Part shown: piece by piece, positions 7,241 through 12,977 of the stretch
How the letters are laid out: every line of letters begins with the position of its first letter
Numbering within the stretch: position 1 is the stretch's first letter
Source of the DNA: an uncultured Collinsella sp.
Lineage (GTDB): Bacteria; Actinomycetota; Coriobacteriia; Coriobacteriales; Coriobacteriaceae
NCBI GenBank assembly: GCA_902475785.1
Contig: CABSAN010000053.1
Coordinates: 1-15,397, forward strand
Direction: 5' to 3'
Length of the DNA: 15,397 bases
Translations under genes and position numbers: made by a program
The notes under the pieces: generated by a model
What the model was told of the DNA's origin: nothing
Database searches by the model: none
The model's input: the letters and a program-made list of their open reading frames with translations, nothing else

Positions 7241-8068
7241 ATGGCCTTTGCAGAAAAGCTCATTGCCATCCGTCGCGCCCATCACCTTACCCAAGAGCAG
7301 CTCGCCGCCAAGCTCTTCGTCACACGCCAAGCCGTCAGCCGTTGGGAACGCGGCGAGGTCACCCCGGGCATCGACATGATGAAGCTCATTGCCGCCGTAA
7401 CCGGCGAGCCCCTGTCCCACCTGCTCGAAATGCCCGAGCACTATTGCCAGAGCTGCGGCATGATGCTCACACCCGACGACTGCGGCACCGATGCCACGGG
7501 CGCCACGACCGACCATTACTGCAAGTGGTGCTACGACCACGGCAAGTACACCTACGAGACCACGATGGAGGCGATGATCGAGGATTGTGCCCCGCGGCTG
7601 GCGCAAAACACCGGCATGTCGCTCGACGAAGCCGTCTCGCTCATGGGCGCCGTCCTGCCGCAACTGGAGCGCTGGCGCACCGTGCAGGAAAACGAGGAGC
7701 GCTACGGTGCCGAAGCCCGGGCGCGCTATGGCGATGAGGCTATCGATGCAGCAAACGAAACGTTACTGGACATGGATCCCGAGACATGGAATGACATGAA
7801 AGAACTTGAACGCGCAATTCTGGGTCAGCTCTCGATTGCCATGGGTGACGGCGATGCGGACGGAAGCGAGGCTCGCAAGCTTGTCGCGATGCATCGTCGT
7901 TGGATTGGTCTCAACTGGGGACGCGAACCCCAGAACGAAGCGTATCTGGGCCTCGCCCACGGCTATCTTGCCGACCAGCGCTTTATCGACTACTACGACA
8001 AGCCCTGCGGCACCGGAGCCACGGCGTTTCTGGTCCAGGCCATCGAGTCGTCACTGGCCCGCGCATAG
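7241..8068 (+). CDS. XRE-type regulator with zinc ribbon and TipAS-like ligand-binding domain
   Basis: This 275-residue protein has three parts. Residues 4-62 are an XRE helix-turn-helix (LIAIRRAHHLTQEQLAAKLF, TRQAVSRWERGEVTPGIDMM). Residues about 66-100 are a zinc ribbon with Cys69-x2-Cys72 and Cys94-x2-Cys97, of the 'CQSCGMML' type. Residues about 180-275 look like a TipAS domain: a helical segment with HRRWIGLNWGREPQNEAYLGLAHGYL, then DQRFIDYYDKPCGTGATAFLVQAI, where TipAS proteins have the pattern DpRF..nyd..pGla.fl..AI. TipAS domains usually sit on MerR-type regulators and trap thiopeptide-like drugs or other amphipathic ligands. The expected role is a cytosolic drug- or metal/redox-responsive regulator. 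The start is fixed by AGGAG 5 nt upstream. The glutaredoxin gene follows 51 nt after the stop and may be cotranscribed. Confidence 0.85.
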   Translation: MAFAEKLIAIRRAHHLTQEQLAAKLFVTRQAVSRWERGEVTPGIDMMKLIAAVTGEPLSHLLEMPEHYCQSCGMMLTPDDCGTDATGATTDHYCKWCYDHGKYTYETTMEAMIEDCAPRLAQNTGMSLDEAVSLMGAVLPQLERWRTVQENEERYGAEARARYGDEAIDAANETLLDMDPETWNDMKELERAILGQLSIAMGDGDADGSEARKLVAMHRRWIGLNWGREPQNEAYLGLAHGYLADQRFIDYYDKPCGTGATAFLVQAIESSLARA

Positions 8069-8119
8069 ACCGCGGCGGCTTTGGGTATTTCACTCAAAAC
8101 CTCAACCGATTGGAGACCT

Positions 8120-8365
8120 ATGGCTACTAATCACGAGCTCGTGCTCTACGTTATGACCGGCTGCCCGTATTGCATAAAGGTCAAGCGATTCCTTGCCGAT
8201 AACGGTGCGACCATCCCCGAGCGCAATATCTCGACCGATTCCGATGCCGAGCAGACACTCATCGCCGTCGGCGGAAAACGCCAGGTTCCCTGCCTATTCA
8301 TCGACGGAAAGCCGCTCTACGAATCGAGCGACATCATCGCATGGGTACAGAAGAACCTGCTCTAG
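8120..8365 (+). CDS. Glutaredoxin-like thiol-disulfide oxidoreductase
   Basis: This 81-residue protein is a single thioredoxin fold. It starts MATNHELVLYVMTGCPYC with the glutaredoxin active site Cys15-Pro-Tyr-Cys18, then the cis-Pro loop QVPCLFIDG and the glutathione-side motif ESSDIIAWV. The ATG at 8120 is preferred over an upstream TTG because GGAG (8112-8115) precedes it and the family begins near the first beta strand. Members reduce disulfides or glutathione/thiol mixed disulfides in the cytosol. The extra Cys after the cis-Pro is notable but unexplained. It follows the XRE-TipAS regulator closely, and a repeat hairpin with a T-run ends the unit about 45 nt downstream. Confidence 0.9.
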   Translation: MATNHELVLYVMTGCPYCIKVKRFLADNGATIPERNISTDSDAEQTLIAVGGKRQVPCLFIDGKPLYESSDIIAWVQKNLL

Positions 8366-8406
8366 TACGCGCATCCCGTCCGTCCAAGGCCCCACCCCAT
8401 ACGGCC

Positions 8407-8528
8407 TAAACATGTACACCAACATCCAAAGTCGACATTTTTCGACATCTTTGGATGCTGGTGTACAGTTTTTTGCAGAGGAAGTCATGGACGCTCTTAA
8501 CCGGCTAATTGTTTGAGGCGACCTTTGG
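8407..8528 (+). repeat. Direct repeat copy 1: terminator-like hairpin plus degraded REP-like tail
   Basis: Bases from 8408 match those from 9488 almost exactly for about 80 nt, including the hairpin and GCAGAGG. The next 40 nt match more loosely (GGACGCTCTTAA here, GGACGTTCTTAA in copy 2). The pairs are 1,080 bp apart. Copy 1 lies just after the glutaredoxin stop; copy 2 lies just after the ribbon-helix-helix stop. Confidence 0.8.
8414..8474 (+). terminator. Repeat-derived intrinsic terminator after the glutaredoxin gene
   Basis: GTACACCAACATCCAAAG at 8414 pairs with CTTTGGATGCTGGTGTAC ending at 8466 (one mismatch). An inner GTCGA/TCGAC stem sits at the tip. A run of six T (8469-8474) follows on the plus strand, the classical intrinsic terminator layout. 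Confidence 0.65.
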
Positions 8529-8565
8529 ATTATGGCTGTTTGACGCCTCTGGAAAGGGCTTCCGA

Positions 8566-8809
8566 GAGGGCTGTGGTCAAAAAAGGGCAAATATGAGTAC
8601 TGCTACCTGTTTAGTAGCAGCGATTTTGATCACTTCAGGAACTATTCAACGTTCCATACGTCCGTAGACGAGGCTATTTCTCCTCATATGTTTAATAAAA
8701 GTAGCTCCTAATGGGAACAAATCTCATCAGGAGCTACTATTTATAGCAAAATAAATGCAACTATAATGGCAACAGTACTCATATTTGCCCTTTTTTGACC
8801 ACGACCCTC
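8566..8809. mobile_element. 244-bp MITE-like element with 37-bp terminal inverted repeats
   Basis: The ends 8566-8602 and 8773-8809 are inverted copies: 5 bp, two mismatches, then 30 perfect bp (GTGGTCAAAAAAGGGCAAAT onward to 8602). Inside are a 7-bp hairpin CTGCTAC/GTAGCAG (8600-8620) and a strong hairpin AGTAGCTCCT/AGGAGCTACT (8700-8738) flanked by A/T-rich tracts. No transposase is present. Because each terminal repeat contains ATGAGTACTG, short inward ORFs start at both ends: 24 codons at 8593-8667 (plus) and 13 codons at 8741-8782 (minus, MSTVAIIVAFILL). A third frame, 8544-8711, is open but lacks a start. This could be a non-autonomous transposon or a structured-RNA repeat; size and ends favour the former. 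No target duplication is obvious. Confidence 0.65.
8700..8738. terminator. Internal hairpin of the MITE-like element, terminator-like both ways
   Basis: AGTAGCTCCT (8700-8709) pairs perfectly with AGGAGCTACT (8729-8738). The stem extends inward by about five more pairs (ATGGG with CTCAT, one G-U). Upstream AATAAAA and downstream ATTTATA make it terminator-like in either direction, between the two convergent mini-ORFs. Confidence 0.45.
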
Positions 8810-8854
8810 CAGAATAGCCGCTGAGGACGGCACTAAATGACATAATCCGGCACT

Positions 8855-8900
8855 TGGACGTTCTTATATGACTAGCCATTGAAGGACACCTAACGACTAC
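8855..8900. repeat. Degraded REP-like copy
   Basis: GGACGTTCTTATATGACTAG at 8856 matches GGACGTTCTTAAATGACTAG at 9571 with one change. The following GAAGGACACCTAACGACTAC resembles AAGAACGTCCCAAATGACTAG at 9597, but the inverted-repeat symmetry has decayed. Confidence 0.55.
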
Positions 8901-9022
8901 TCCCATTCGCGACACACTGTGTCGCGAATTAAGCTGGTCCCATTATCGAAGGCCAGTGAGAGCTCCTGCCCAGAATCTCGATAGCTTAATAAAGCGCTCC
9001 CCTCCGGAAGTTCAATGAGCAT
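8897..9022 (-). CDS. Possible 41-residue small protein or gene remnant
   Basis: From ATG 9022 the frame reads MLIELPEGSALLSYRD, then SGQELSLAFDNGTSLIRDT, ending in CREWE and TAG. It remains open upstream of the ATG back to a stop at 9062-9064, which suggests the 3' end of a longer lost gene as much as a true small protein. Amino acid composition looks protein-like. No strong ribosome site precedes the ATG, and I recognise no family. The 25-bp palindrome (8905-8929) is contained in its last codons. Confidence 0.25.
   Translation of the reverse strand: MLIELPEGSALLSYRDSGQELSLAFDNGTSLIRDTVCREWE
8905..8929. repeat. 25-bp perfect palindrome
   Basis: ATTCGCGACACA, a central C, and the exact reverse complement TGTGTCGCGAAT. 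It could be a protein-binding site, a recombination site or a hairpin tip; nothing nearby identifies the partner. Confidence 0.7.
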
Positions 9023-9121
9023 CCAAATTCCAGGCTGAAAAGCAAAGGAGTATCGAAGCCGTCAATGCTCATTTCCTATCGAACACGCGGGTCAAAACAA
9101 GCTAATTAGCCTGATAAACTG

Positions 9122-9153
9122 TTTGTATTTTTGTCTACAAAACTATATACAAA
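9122..9153 (+). promoter_or_regulatory. Promoter with nested dyads, candidate autoregulatory operator of the RHH gene
   Basis: TTGTAT (9123-9128), a 17-nt spacer and TATACA (9146-9151) form a plausible promoter. TTTGTAT (9122-9128) is mirrored by ATACAAA (9147-9153), and inside lies TTTTGT-CT-ACAAAA (9129-9142). Such dyads over the -35/-10 are usual for ribbon-helix-helix autorepressors. Confidence 0.5.
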
Positions 9154-9205
9154 AAGAGTATCCGTTGACCTGTGCTCGACATTATGCCGATCGATAGGAG
9201 GCGCT

Positions 9206-9472
9206 ATGGACGCTAAGCAACTCGAAAAGATGATCGGATTTGCCCCCGGAGAGTTGGAAAAGGCCGCGGAGGCATACGAAAAAGATGAGTGGCCGAAGGG
9301 TCGCACCATCAAGCTGGGAAGGCCGCCGATTTCTGACGAGCCAAGCGTTGTTTTATCCGCACGTGTGGGTGAATCGGTCCTTGAAGCCTTTGACGCAAAA
9401 GCAAAGCGCCATGGGCAAACACGCACGGAGCGACTCAGGGAGCTCATCACGCTTGATGCAATGATTGCCTAG
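9206..9472 (+). CDS. Ribbon-helix-helix (CopG/antitoxin-type) DNA-binding protein
   Basis: This 88-residue protein starts at ATG 9206, set by AGGAGG at 9196-9201. An upstream in-frame TTG at 9131 lies inside the promoter dyad and is rejected. The N-terminal half (MDAKQLEKMIGFAPGELEKA, EKDEWPKGRTIKLGRPP) is acidic and probably flexible, as in many antitoxins. The C-terminal half has the ribbon strand SVVLSARV followed by two helices, ESVLEAFDAKAKRHG and TRTERLRELITLDAMIA, a ribbon-helix-helix fold. Such proteins dimerise, bind dyads in their promoters and often neutralise a toxin encoded next door. Here no toxin ORF follows: a repeat hairpin begins 15 nt after the stop and the next gene is dus on the other strand. 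It is therefore an orphan antitoxin-like regulator, or its partner lies elsewhere or was lost. Confidence 0.82.
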   Translation: MDAKQLEKMIGFAPGELEKAAEAYEKDEWPKGRTIKLGRPPISDEPSVVLSARVGESVLEAFDAKAKRHGQTRTERLRELITLDAMIA

Positions 9473-9486
9473 TTACCCACCACACC

Positions 9487-9608
9487 CAAACATGTACACC
9501 AGCATCCAAAGTCGACATTTTTCGACATCTTTGGATGCTGACGTACAGCTTTTGCAGAGGTAGTCATTGGGGACGTTCTTAAATGACTAGTCGTTAAAGA
9601 ACGTCCCA
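9487..9608 (+). repeat. Direct repeat copy 2: hairpin plus intact REP-like palindrome
   Basis: The copy matches copy 1 (8407-8528). Its hairpin is 9494-9546, with GTACACCAGCATCCAAAG facing CTTTGGATGCTGACGTAC, followed by CTTTTGC. The tail is the intact REP-like palindrome at 9570-9607. It lies between the ribbon-helix-helix stop and the dus stop, so it may end both transcripts. Confidence 0.8.
9570..9607. repeat. REP-like palindrome
   Basis: GGGACGTTCTT (9570-9580) is mirrored by AAGAACGTCCC (9597-9607), and the centre GACTAGTC is itself self-complementary, giving a nearly continuous 38-bp palindrome. AATGACTAG recurs just outside it at both ends. It resembles REP units mobilised by Y1 (RAYT) transposases, none of which is in the window. 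It is 10 bp from the dus stop and may act as its terminator. Confidence 0.65.
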
Positions 9609-9617
9609 AATGACTAG

Positions 9618-10577
9618 CTAGCCGTGGAAGCGGGCTATGGGCGCAAGCGGCTGTTCGCGAAAAACGCGCTCGACGACGGCGCGGTATTCGTCGACCTTTT
9701 TGGTCTTACGTACGAGCTTGTGAACGGTAGTGGGGTCGGCGAAAGCGCACTTGGCGTAGAACCACCACTCCTTCATACGAAAGACCGCGTTACCGCCAAT
9801 CTCTTCTGCATAGGCCGCAAACAGCGTGTCGTGGAAACGCTGCAGTTCGGCTGCCGTGGCAGCAAGGCCGCCGTTGACCATGCGAGCCAGAGCGGGATTC
9901 GCGAGCAGGCCACGCCCCAACATCACATGGCGCGTGCCGGGATAGGCCTCCACCAGCGCGTCCATATCCTCAAGATCAAAAATATCGCCGTTGTAGGCGA
10001 CCGGGAACGGCGCACGATCCAGCGTCTCGCCATAAAACTCTTTGCGCGGCGAGCCCGCATAACGGTCCTTCTGCACGCGCGGATGCACGATCAGCTCTGC
10101 CAGCGGCATGCGGCAATATAGATCGAGTACGCGCTCGTATTCGTCGTCGCTCTCCAACCCCAACCTGGTCTTGACCGATACCGGCAGCGGAGAGCGCTCA
10201 CACACGTCACTCAAGAACACCTCAAGCTCGTCCAAGTTGCGCAAAAAGCCCGATCCTTTGCCCTTGGCAACAACCGTCCCCGAGGGGCAGCCAAGGTTGA
10301 GATTGACCTCGCGGTAGCCCATGTCGGCGAGCACCTGTGCCGCCCATACAAACTCGTCCGCGTTCTTGGACATCAGCTGAGGCACTACGTTGAGCCCCTG
10401 GTTGTTGGCAGGATCGATCTCCTTAAGCGCCTTGCCGCCAAAGCGGTTTCCCACCCGCGGCGGCGGCAAAAACGGCGTGTAATAACAATCGAGCGCGCCA
10501 AAGCACTCCGCATGCACGCGACGGAACACATGCCCGGTAATCCCCTCCATGGGGGCCAACGATAGAATCATCAACAT
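9618..10577 (-). CDS. dus: tRNA-dihydrouridine synthase
   Basis: This 319-residue protein is a full-length FMN-dependent Dus enzyme, which reduces uridines in the tRNA D-loop with NAD(P)H. The N-terminal motif LAPMEGITGHVFRR is the start of the TIM barrel. NLNLGCPSGTVVAKGKGSGFL holds catalytic Cys97 and the Lys loop, followed by PVSVKTRLGL, LIVHPRVQKDRYAG (HxR-type motif), VAYNGDIF and VMLGRGLLANP (FMN phosphate loop). The C-terminal helical domain follows. Two ATGs, 10577 and 10571, are possible; only weak AGAG-type ribosome sites are seen. It lies 39 nt downstream of the LysR-type gene on the same strand, so cotranscription is possible, though a short hairpin sits between. A REP-like palindrome ends it. 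Confidence 0.94.
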   Translation of the reverse strand: MLMILSLAPMEGITGHVFRRVHAECFGALDCYYTPFLPPPRVGNRFGGKALKEIDPANNQGLNVVPQLMSKNADEFVWAAQVLADMGYREVNLNLGCPSGTVVAKGKGSGFLRNLDELEVFLSDVCERSPLPVSVKTRLGLESDDEYERVLDLYCRMPLAELIVHPRVQKDRYAGSPRKEFYGETLDRAPFPVAYNGDIFDLEDMDALVEAYPGTRHVMLGRGLLANPALARMVNGGLAATAAELQRFHDTLFAAYAEEIGGNAVFRMKEWWFYAKCAFADPTTVHKLVRKTKKVDEYRAVVERVFREQPLAPIARFHG

Positions 10578-10599
10578 CTACTCTCAGATCAATGCGGCA

Positions 10600-10614
10600 A
10601 AGGGGCTGCCCCTT
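10600..10614 (-). terminator. Small hairpin between the LysR-type gene and dus
   Basis: AAGGGGC-T-GCCCCTT is a perfect inverted repeat 2 bp after the LysR-type stop. With a minimal loop it makes a 6-bp G/C stem followed by a short T tract on the minus strand. It is a weak terminator or attenuator, not a firm boundary. Confidence 0.3.
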
Positions 10615-10616
10615 CA

Positions 10617-11498
10617 TCACATACTATTCAAGCGGTTCAGAAACTCTTCGCAGGCGCGGGAACGCAGGCGATATTTTTTCCACACCAGATACGACGCAAT
10701 GGTAAGCGGCGGCTCAAATGGGACAAAACGCAGGTCGCTACATTCATCTATCTGCAGCAAGCTTCCAACGCTAACCGCACACGCGGCGCCCGAACGCACC
10801 AGATGCGACGCGTTGCCGATAAGATCGAAATGCCCCACGATGTTGAGCTCGTCGACACTGAGGACGCCACTCGACCACGCTTCTAGGTCCAGCGCTCGAT
10901 TCGTGGTGCGCGAACTCACCAGCAGCGGCATATTCGCCACGTCCGCAGGCGTCAGCACGTCCCGGCCACCCCATGAACCGCTCGCGGCGACAACGGCACC
11001 AACTCGATCCGCCTCGGGCATGCGAATCCATTCGTATTTCTCGACGTTAACGGGTTCCAGCAACAACGCAAAGTCGAGCAGGCCACGCTCCAAGCGTTCC
11101 TCCACTGCATCGGCGTTACCGGTATAGAGCTCAATCGTCACTCCGGGATAAGCCCGACGCAGCTCTGTAAAAGCATCGAGCACCCTCCGCATCGATTTGG
11201 TTTCGCCGGCGCCAATGCGGATAACGCCCGCAATGCCGAGCTCCCGATCAGCCAACTCTTGCTCGGTCTGTTCCACCAGCAAGACGATCTCCTCGGCGCG
11301 CTGGCGCAGGCGCATGCCATCGCTCGTGAGCACGCACGATCGATTGGTGCGCTCGAACAGCTCCACACCCAGCTCGCGCTCAAGATCGGCAATCTGACGT
11401 GACAGCGTAGGCTGTGTCACGTGCAGCACATTTGCCGCTTCGGTCATGTTTTCCTCGCGGGCCACAGCAAGAAAATAACGCAGCGTTCGCAGCTCCAT
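10617..11498 (-). CDS. LysR-family transcriptional regulator
   Basis: This 293-residue protein is of standard LysR length. The N-terminal winged helix-turn-helix is MELRTLRYFLAVAREENMTE, AANVLHVTQPTLSRQIADLE and RELGVELFERTNRSCVLTSDG, followed by a linker helix. The effector-binding domain (about 90-290) contains GVIRIGAGETKSMRRVLDAF and a second lobe. ATG 11498 is chosen over 11531 because AGGAG (11504-11508) lies 5 nt upstream and the family starts with MELRTLRYF. It is divergent from the aldo/keto reductase operon, with a GTTGATA-N14-TATCAAC operator between, so it very likely controls that operon and perhaps itself. The inducer is not deducible. Confidence 0.93.
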   Translation of the reverse strand: MELRTLRYFLAVAREENMTEAANVLHVTQPTLSRQIADLERELGVELFERTNRSCVLTSDGMRLRQRAEEIVLLVEQTEQELADRELGIAGVIRIGAGETKSMRRVLDAFTELRRAYPGVTIELYTGNADAVEERLERGLLDFALLLEPVNVEKYEWIRMPEADRVGAVVAASGSWGGRDVLTPADVANMPLLVSSRTTNRALDLEAWSSGVLSVDELNIVGHFDLIGNASHLVRSGAACAVSVGSLLQIDECSDLRFVPFEPPLTIASYLVWKKYRLRSRACEEFLNRLNSM

Positions 11499-11574
11499 GC
11501 TTGCTCCTTCGTGCACAACGGAGAACCCCATTCGGTCCGTTTCGTTTCACATATGTATTCCGTATACCTAGCTA

Positions 11575-11610
11575 GTTGATATAGGCAATATACATTATCA
11601 ACCTATCAAC
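11575..11610. promoter_or_regulatory. Probable LysR-type operator GTTGATA-N14-TATCAAC
   Basis: GTTGATA (11575-11581) and TATCAAC (11596-11602) are perfect 7-bp inverted arms. A second TATCAAC follows at 11604-11610, in phase to extend the site toward the aldo/keto reductase promoter. LysR regulators use a recognition dyad plus a nearby activation half-site, and this lies between the divergent regulator and target. Confidence 0.7.
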
Positions 11611-11649
11611 GTACGCTATAGCCATCCCCTCAAGAACAAGGAGAACGGC

Positions 11650-12675
11650 ATGCAGTACACAACCCTTGGCCATTCCGGCATCAAAGTTTCTAAACTCTGC
11701 CTGGGAGGCATGAGCTTTGGCGAACCCAGCCCCGACTTTCATCAGTGGACCATCGGACCCGACGACACACGCGCCGTCATCAAACGCGCACTCGACACCG
11801 GAATCAACTTTATCGATACCGCGAACTGCTACAGCTTTGGCACGAGCGAAGAGTACATAGGCGCCGCCCTGCGCAATCTGGGTATCGCTCGCGAGAGCGT
11901 CGTGCTAGCCAGCAAGGTTCACTTCAACGAAGGCGGCCTTTCCGCCGACGCCATCAAACGCGAGATCGAAGGCTCGCTCAAGCGCTTGGGCACCGATTAC
12001 CTAGACCTCTACATCATCCACCGCTTTGATTACGACGTTCCCATGGAAGAGACCATGGAGGCGCTCAACGACTTGGTGCGCGAGGGCAAGGTTCGCGCAC
12101 TCGGCGCCAGCGCCATGTATGCCTATCAGCTGCACAACCTGCAGATCGTCGCACGCGACCATGGATGGACGCCCTTTACGAGCATGCAGTGCCACTACAA
12201 TCTGCTGTACCGAGAGGACGAGCGGGAGATGATTCCGGTGTGCCGCCAGTTCGACATGGCCCTTACGCCATACAGCCCCATGGCGTCGGGACACCTCTGC
12301 CGCCCCACATGGGAAAGCTCGAGCATGCGTGGCACCACCGACATGACCATGGCCAGCAAGTATGACCATGACCGTGCCATCGACATGCCCATCGTTGAGC
12401 GCGTGGCCAAGGTTGCCGCCGATCACGACGTGCCGATGCCGCAGATTGCGCTGGCATGGCACTGGGCGCGTGGCGTCGAGGCGCCCATCGTGGGTTGCTC
12501 CAAGCCCGAGCGCGTCGATGACGCCGTGGCCGCGCTCGACATAACGCTCTCCCCCGCCGAGATTGACTTCCTCGAAGAGCCCTATCAACCGCACACGCTC
12601 GTTGGTCCCAAAGCCCGTCCCGGCGAAAAGCCGCTTGCCGGTAGCACCAAAGCCAAAGTCAAAACCACAAAGTGA
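11650..12675 (+). CDS. Aldo/keto reductase
   Basis: This 341-residue (alpha/beta)8-barrel oxidoreductase acts with NADPH on an aldehyde or ketone in the cytosol. The catalytic tetrad is visible: Asp56 and Tyr61 in FIDTANCYSFGTSEEYIG, Lys89 in LASKV and His124 in YLDLYIIHRFD. The N-terminus MQYTTLGHSGIKVSKLCLGG and C-terminal IVGCSKPERVDDAVAAL (NADP phosphate loop) fit the AKR family related to YajO/Gfo-type '1-deoxyxylulose' AKRs; the tail is Lys-rich. The start has AAGGAG 6 nt upstream (11638-11643). It is the first gene of an operon: the next start is 4 nt after its stop and a flavodoxin follows. The substrate is unknown; divergent LysR control suggests induction by a stress compound or metabolite. 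Confidence 0.93.
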   Translation: MQYTTLGHSGIKVSKLCLGGMSFGEPSPDFHQWTIGPDDTRAVIKRALDTGINFIDTANCYSFGTSEEYIGAALRNLGIARESVVLASKVHFNEGGLSADAIKREIEGSLKRLGTDYLDLYIIHRFDYDVPMEETMEALNDLVREGKVRALGASAMYAYQLHNLQIVARDHGWTPFTSMQCHYNLLYREDEREMIPVCRQFDMALTPYSPMASGHLCRPTWESSSMRGTTDMTMASKYDHDRAIDMPIVERVAKVAADHDVPMPQIALAWHWARGVEAPIVGCSKPERVDDAVAALDITLSPAEIDFLEEPYQPHTLVGPKARPGEKPLAGSTKAKVKTTK

Positions 12676-12679
12676 CGAC

Positions 12680-12946
12680 ATGGACGACAACATCATCGAT
12701 GGCCTACACGATGCCGGCTGCAGCGAAGAGCTTATCGAGCTGTACGGCTCGGCCGCCAGCGACTGCGCGCGCATTTGCCTGCTAAAACGACATCGCCGCG
12801 AGTTGCTCGATGATATTCACTCGGGGCAGCAGAAGCTCGAACGCCTTGACTATCTTATCTACCGGCTACGTAACGCATCAACCGAATGCAGGACAAACCG
12901 CACGGCATCGCGGTCAAGAGAAAGCGCCAAATGCACCTCAGCATAA
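12680..12946 (+). CDS. Small uncharacterised protein between aldo/keto reductase and flavodoxin
   Basis: This 88-residue protein starts at ATG 12680, 4 nt after the reductase stop, so translation is probably coupled; no strong ribosome site is seen. It has an N-terminal helix pair (IIDGLHDAGCSEELIELY) and a central basic-amphipathic helix (LLKRHRRELLDDIH) followed by KLERLDYLIYRL. This pattern recalls small helical proteins of anaerobes often found beside redox genes, with the core 'hRr.LLd.lH..q..id.LDyLiy.l', which I recall only as uncharacterised. The C-terminal 20 residues are Ser/Arg/Thr-rich and look non-conserved. Reading through from the reductase frame upstream gives an alternative longer start that is rejected because it overlaps that gene. 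It may be a partner or regulator of the redox enzymes; function unknown. Confidence 0.75.
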   Translation: MDDNIIDGLHDAGCSEELIELYGSAASDCARICLLKRHRRELLDDIHSGQQKLERLDYLIYRLRNASTECRTNRTASRSRESAKCTSA

Positions 12947-12977
12947 GGTCCAAACCACAGCAACGAAAGGAACTCCA

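Larger units (their letters stand above)
8366..9205. other. 840-bp accessory spacer filled with repeats, without a confident gene
   Basis: From left to right it holds: a terminator-like repeat copy (8407-8528), the 244-bp MITE-like element (8566-8809), a degraded REP-like copy (8855-8900), a 25-bp perfect palindrome (8905-8929) within a possible 41-codon leftward ORF (8897-9022), and the promoter region of the ribbon-helix-helix gene (9122-9205). It is visibly richer in A+T than the surrounding genes, which fits acquired or non-coding DNA. Confidence 0.7.

Noticed and set aside
7100..7663. N-terminal extension of the TrmO frame, giving a 433-residue protein
   Set aside because: The extra 188 residues are antisense to the XRE-TipAS regulator, have no TrmO-like features, and the family begins at MEPIAHIHTD or just before.
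8727..8915. 62-codon minus-strand frame across the right end of the MITE-like element
   Set aside because: It runs through an inverted repeat and a hairpin, has no ribosome site, and its C-terminal part is only a translation of the repeat end.
12001..12774. 257-codon minus-strand frame
   Set aside because: Antisense to the aldo/keto reductase, whose catalytic tetrad is intact.
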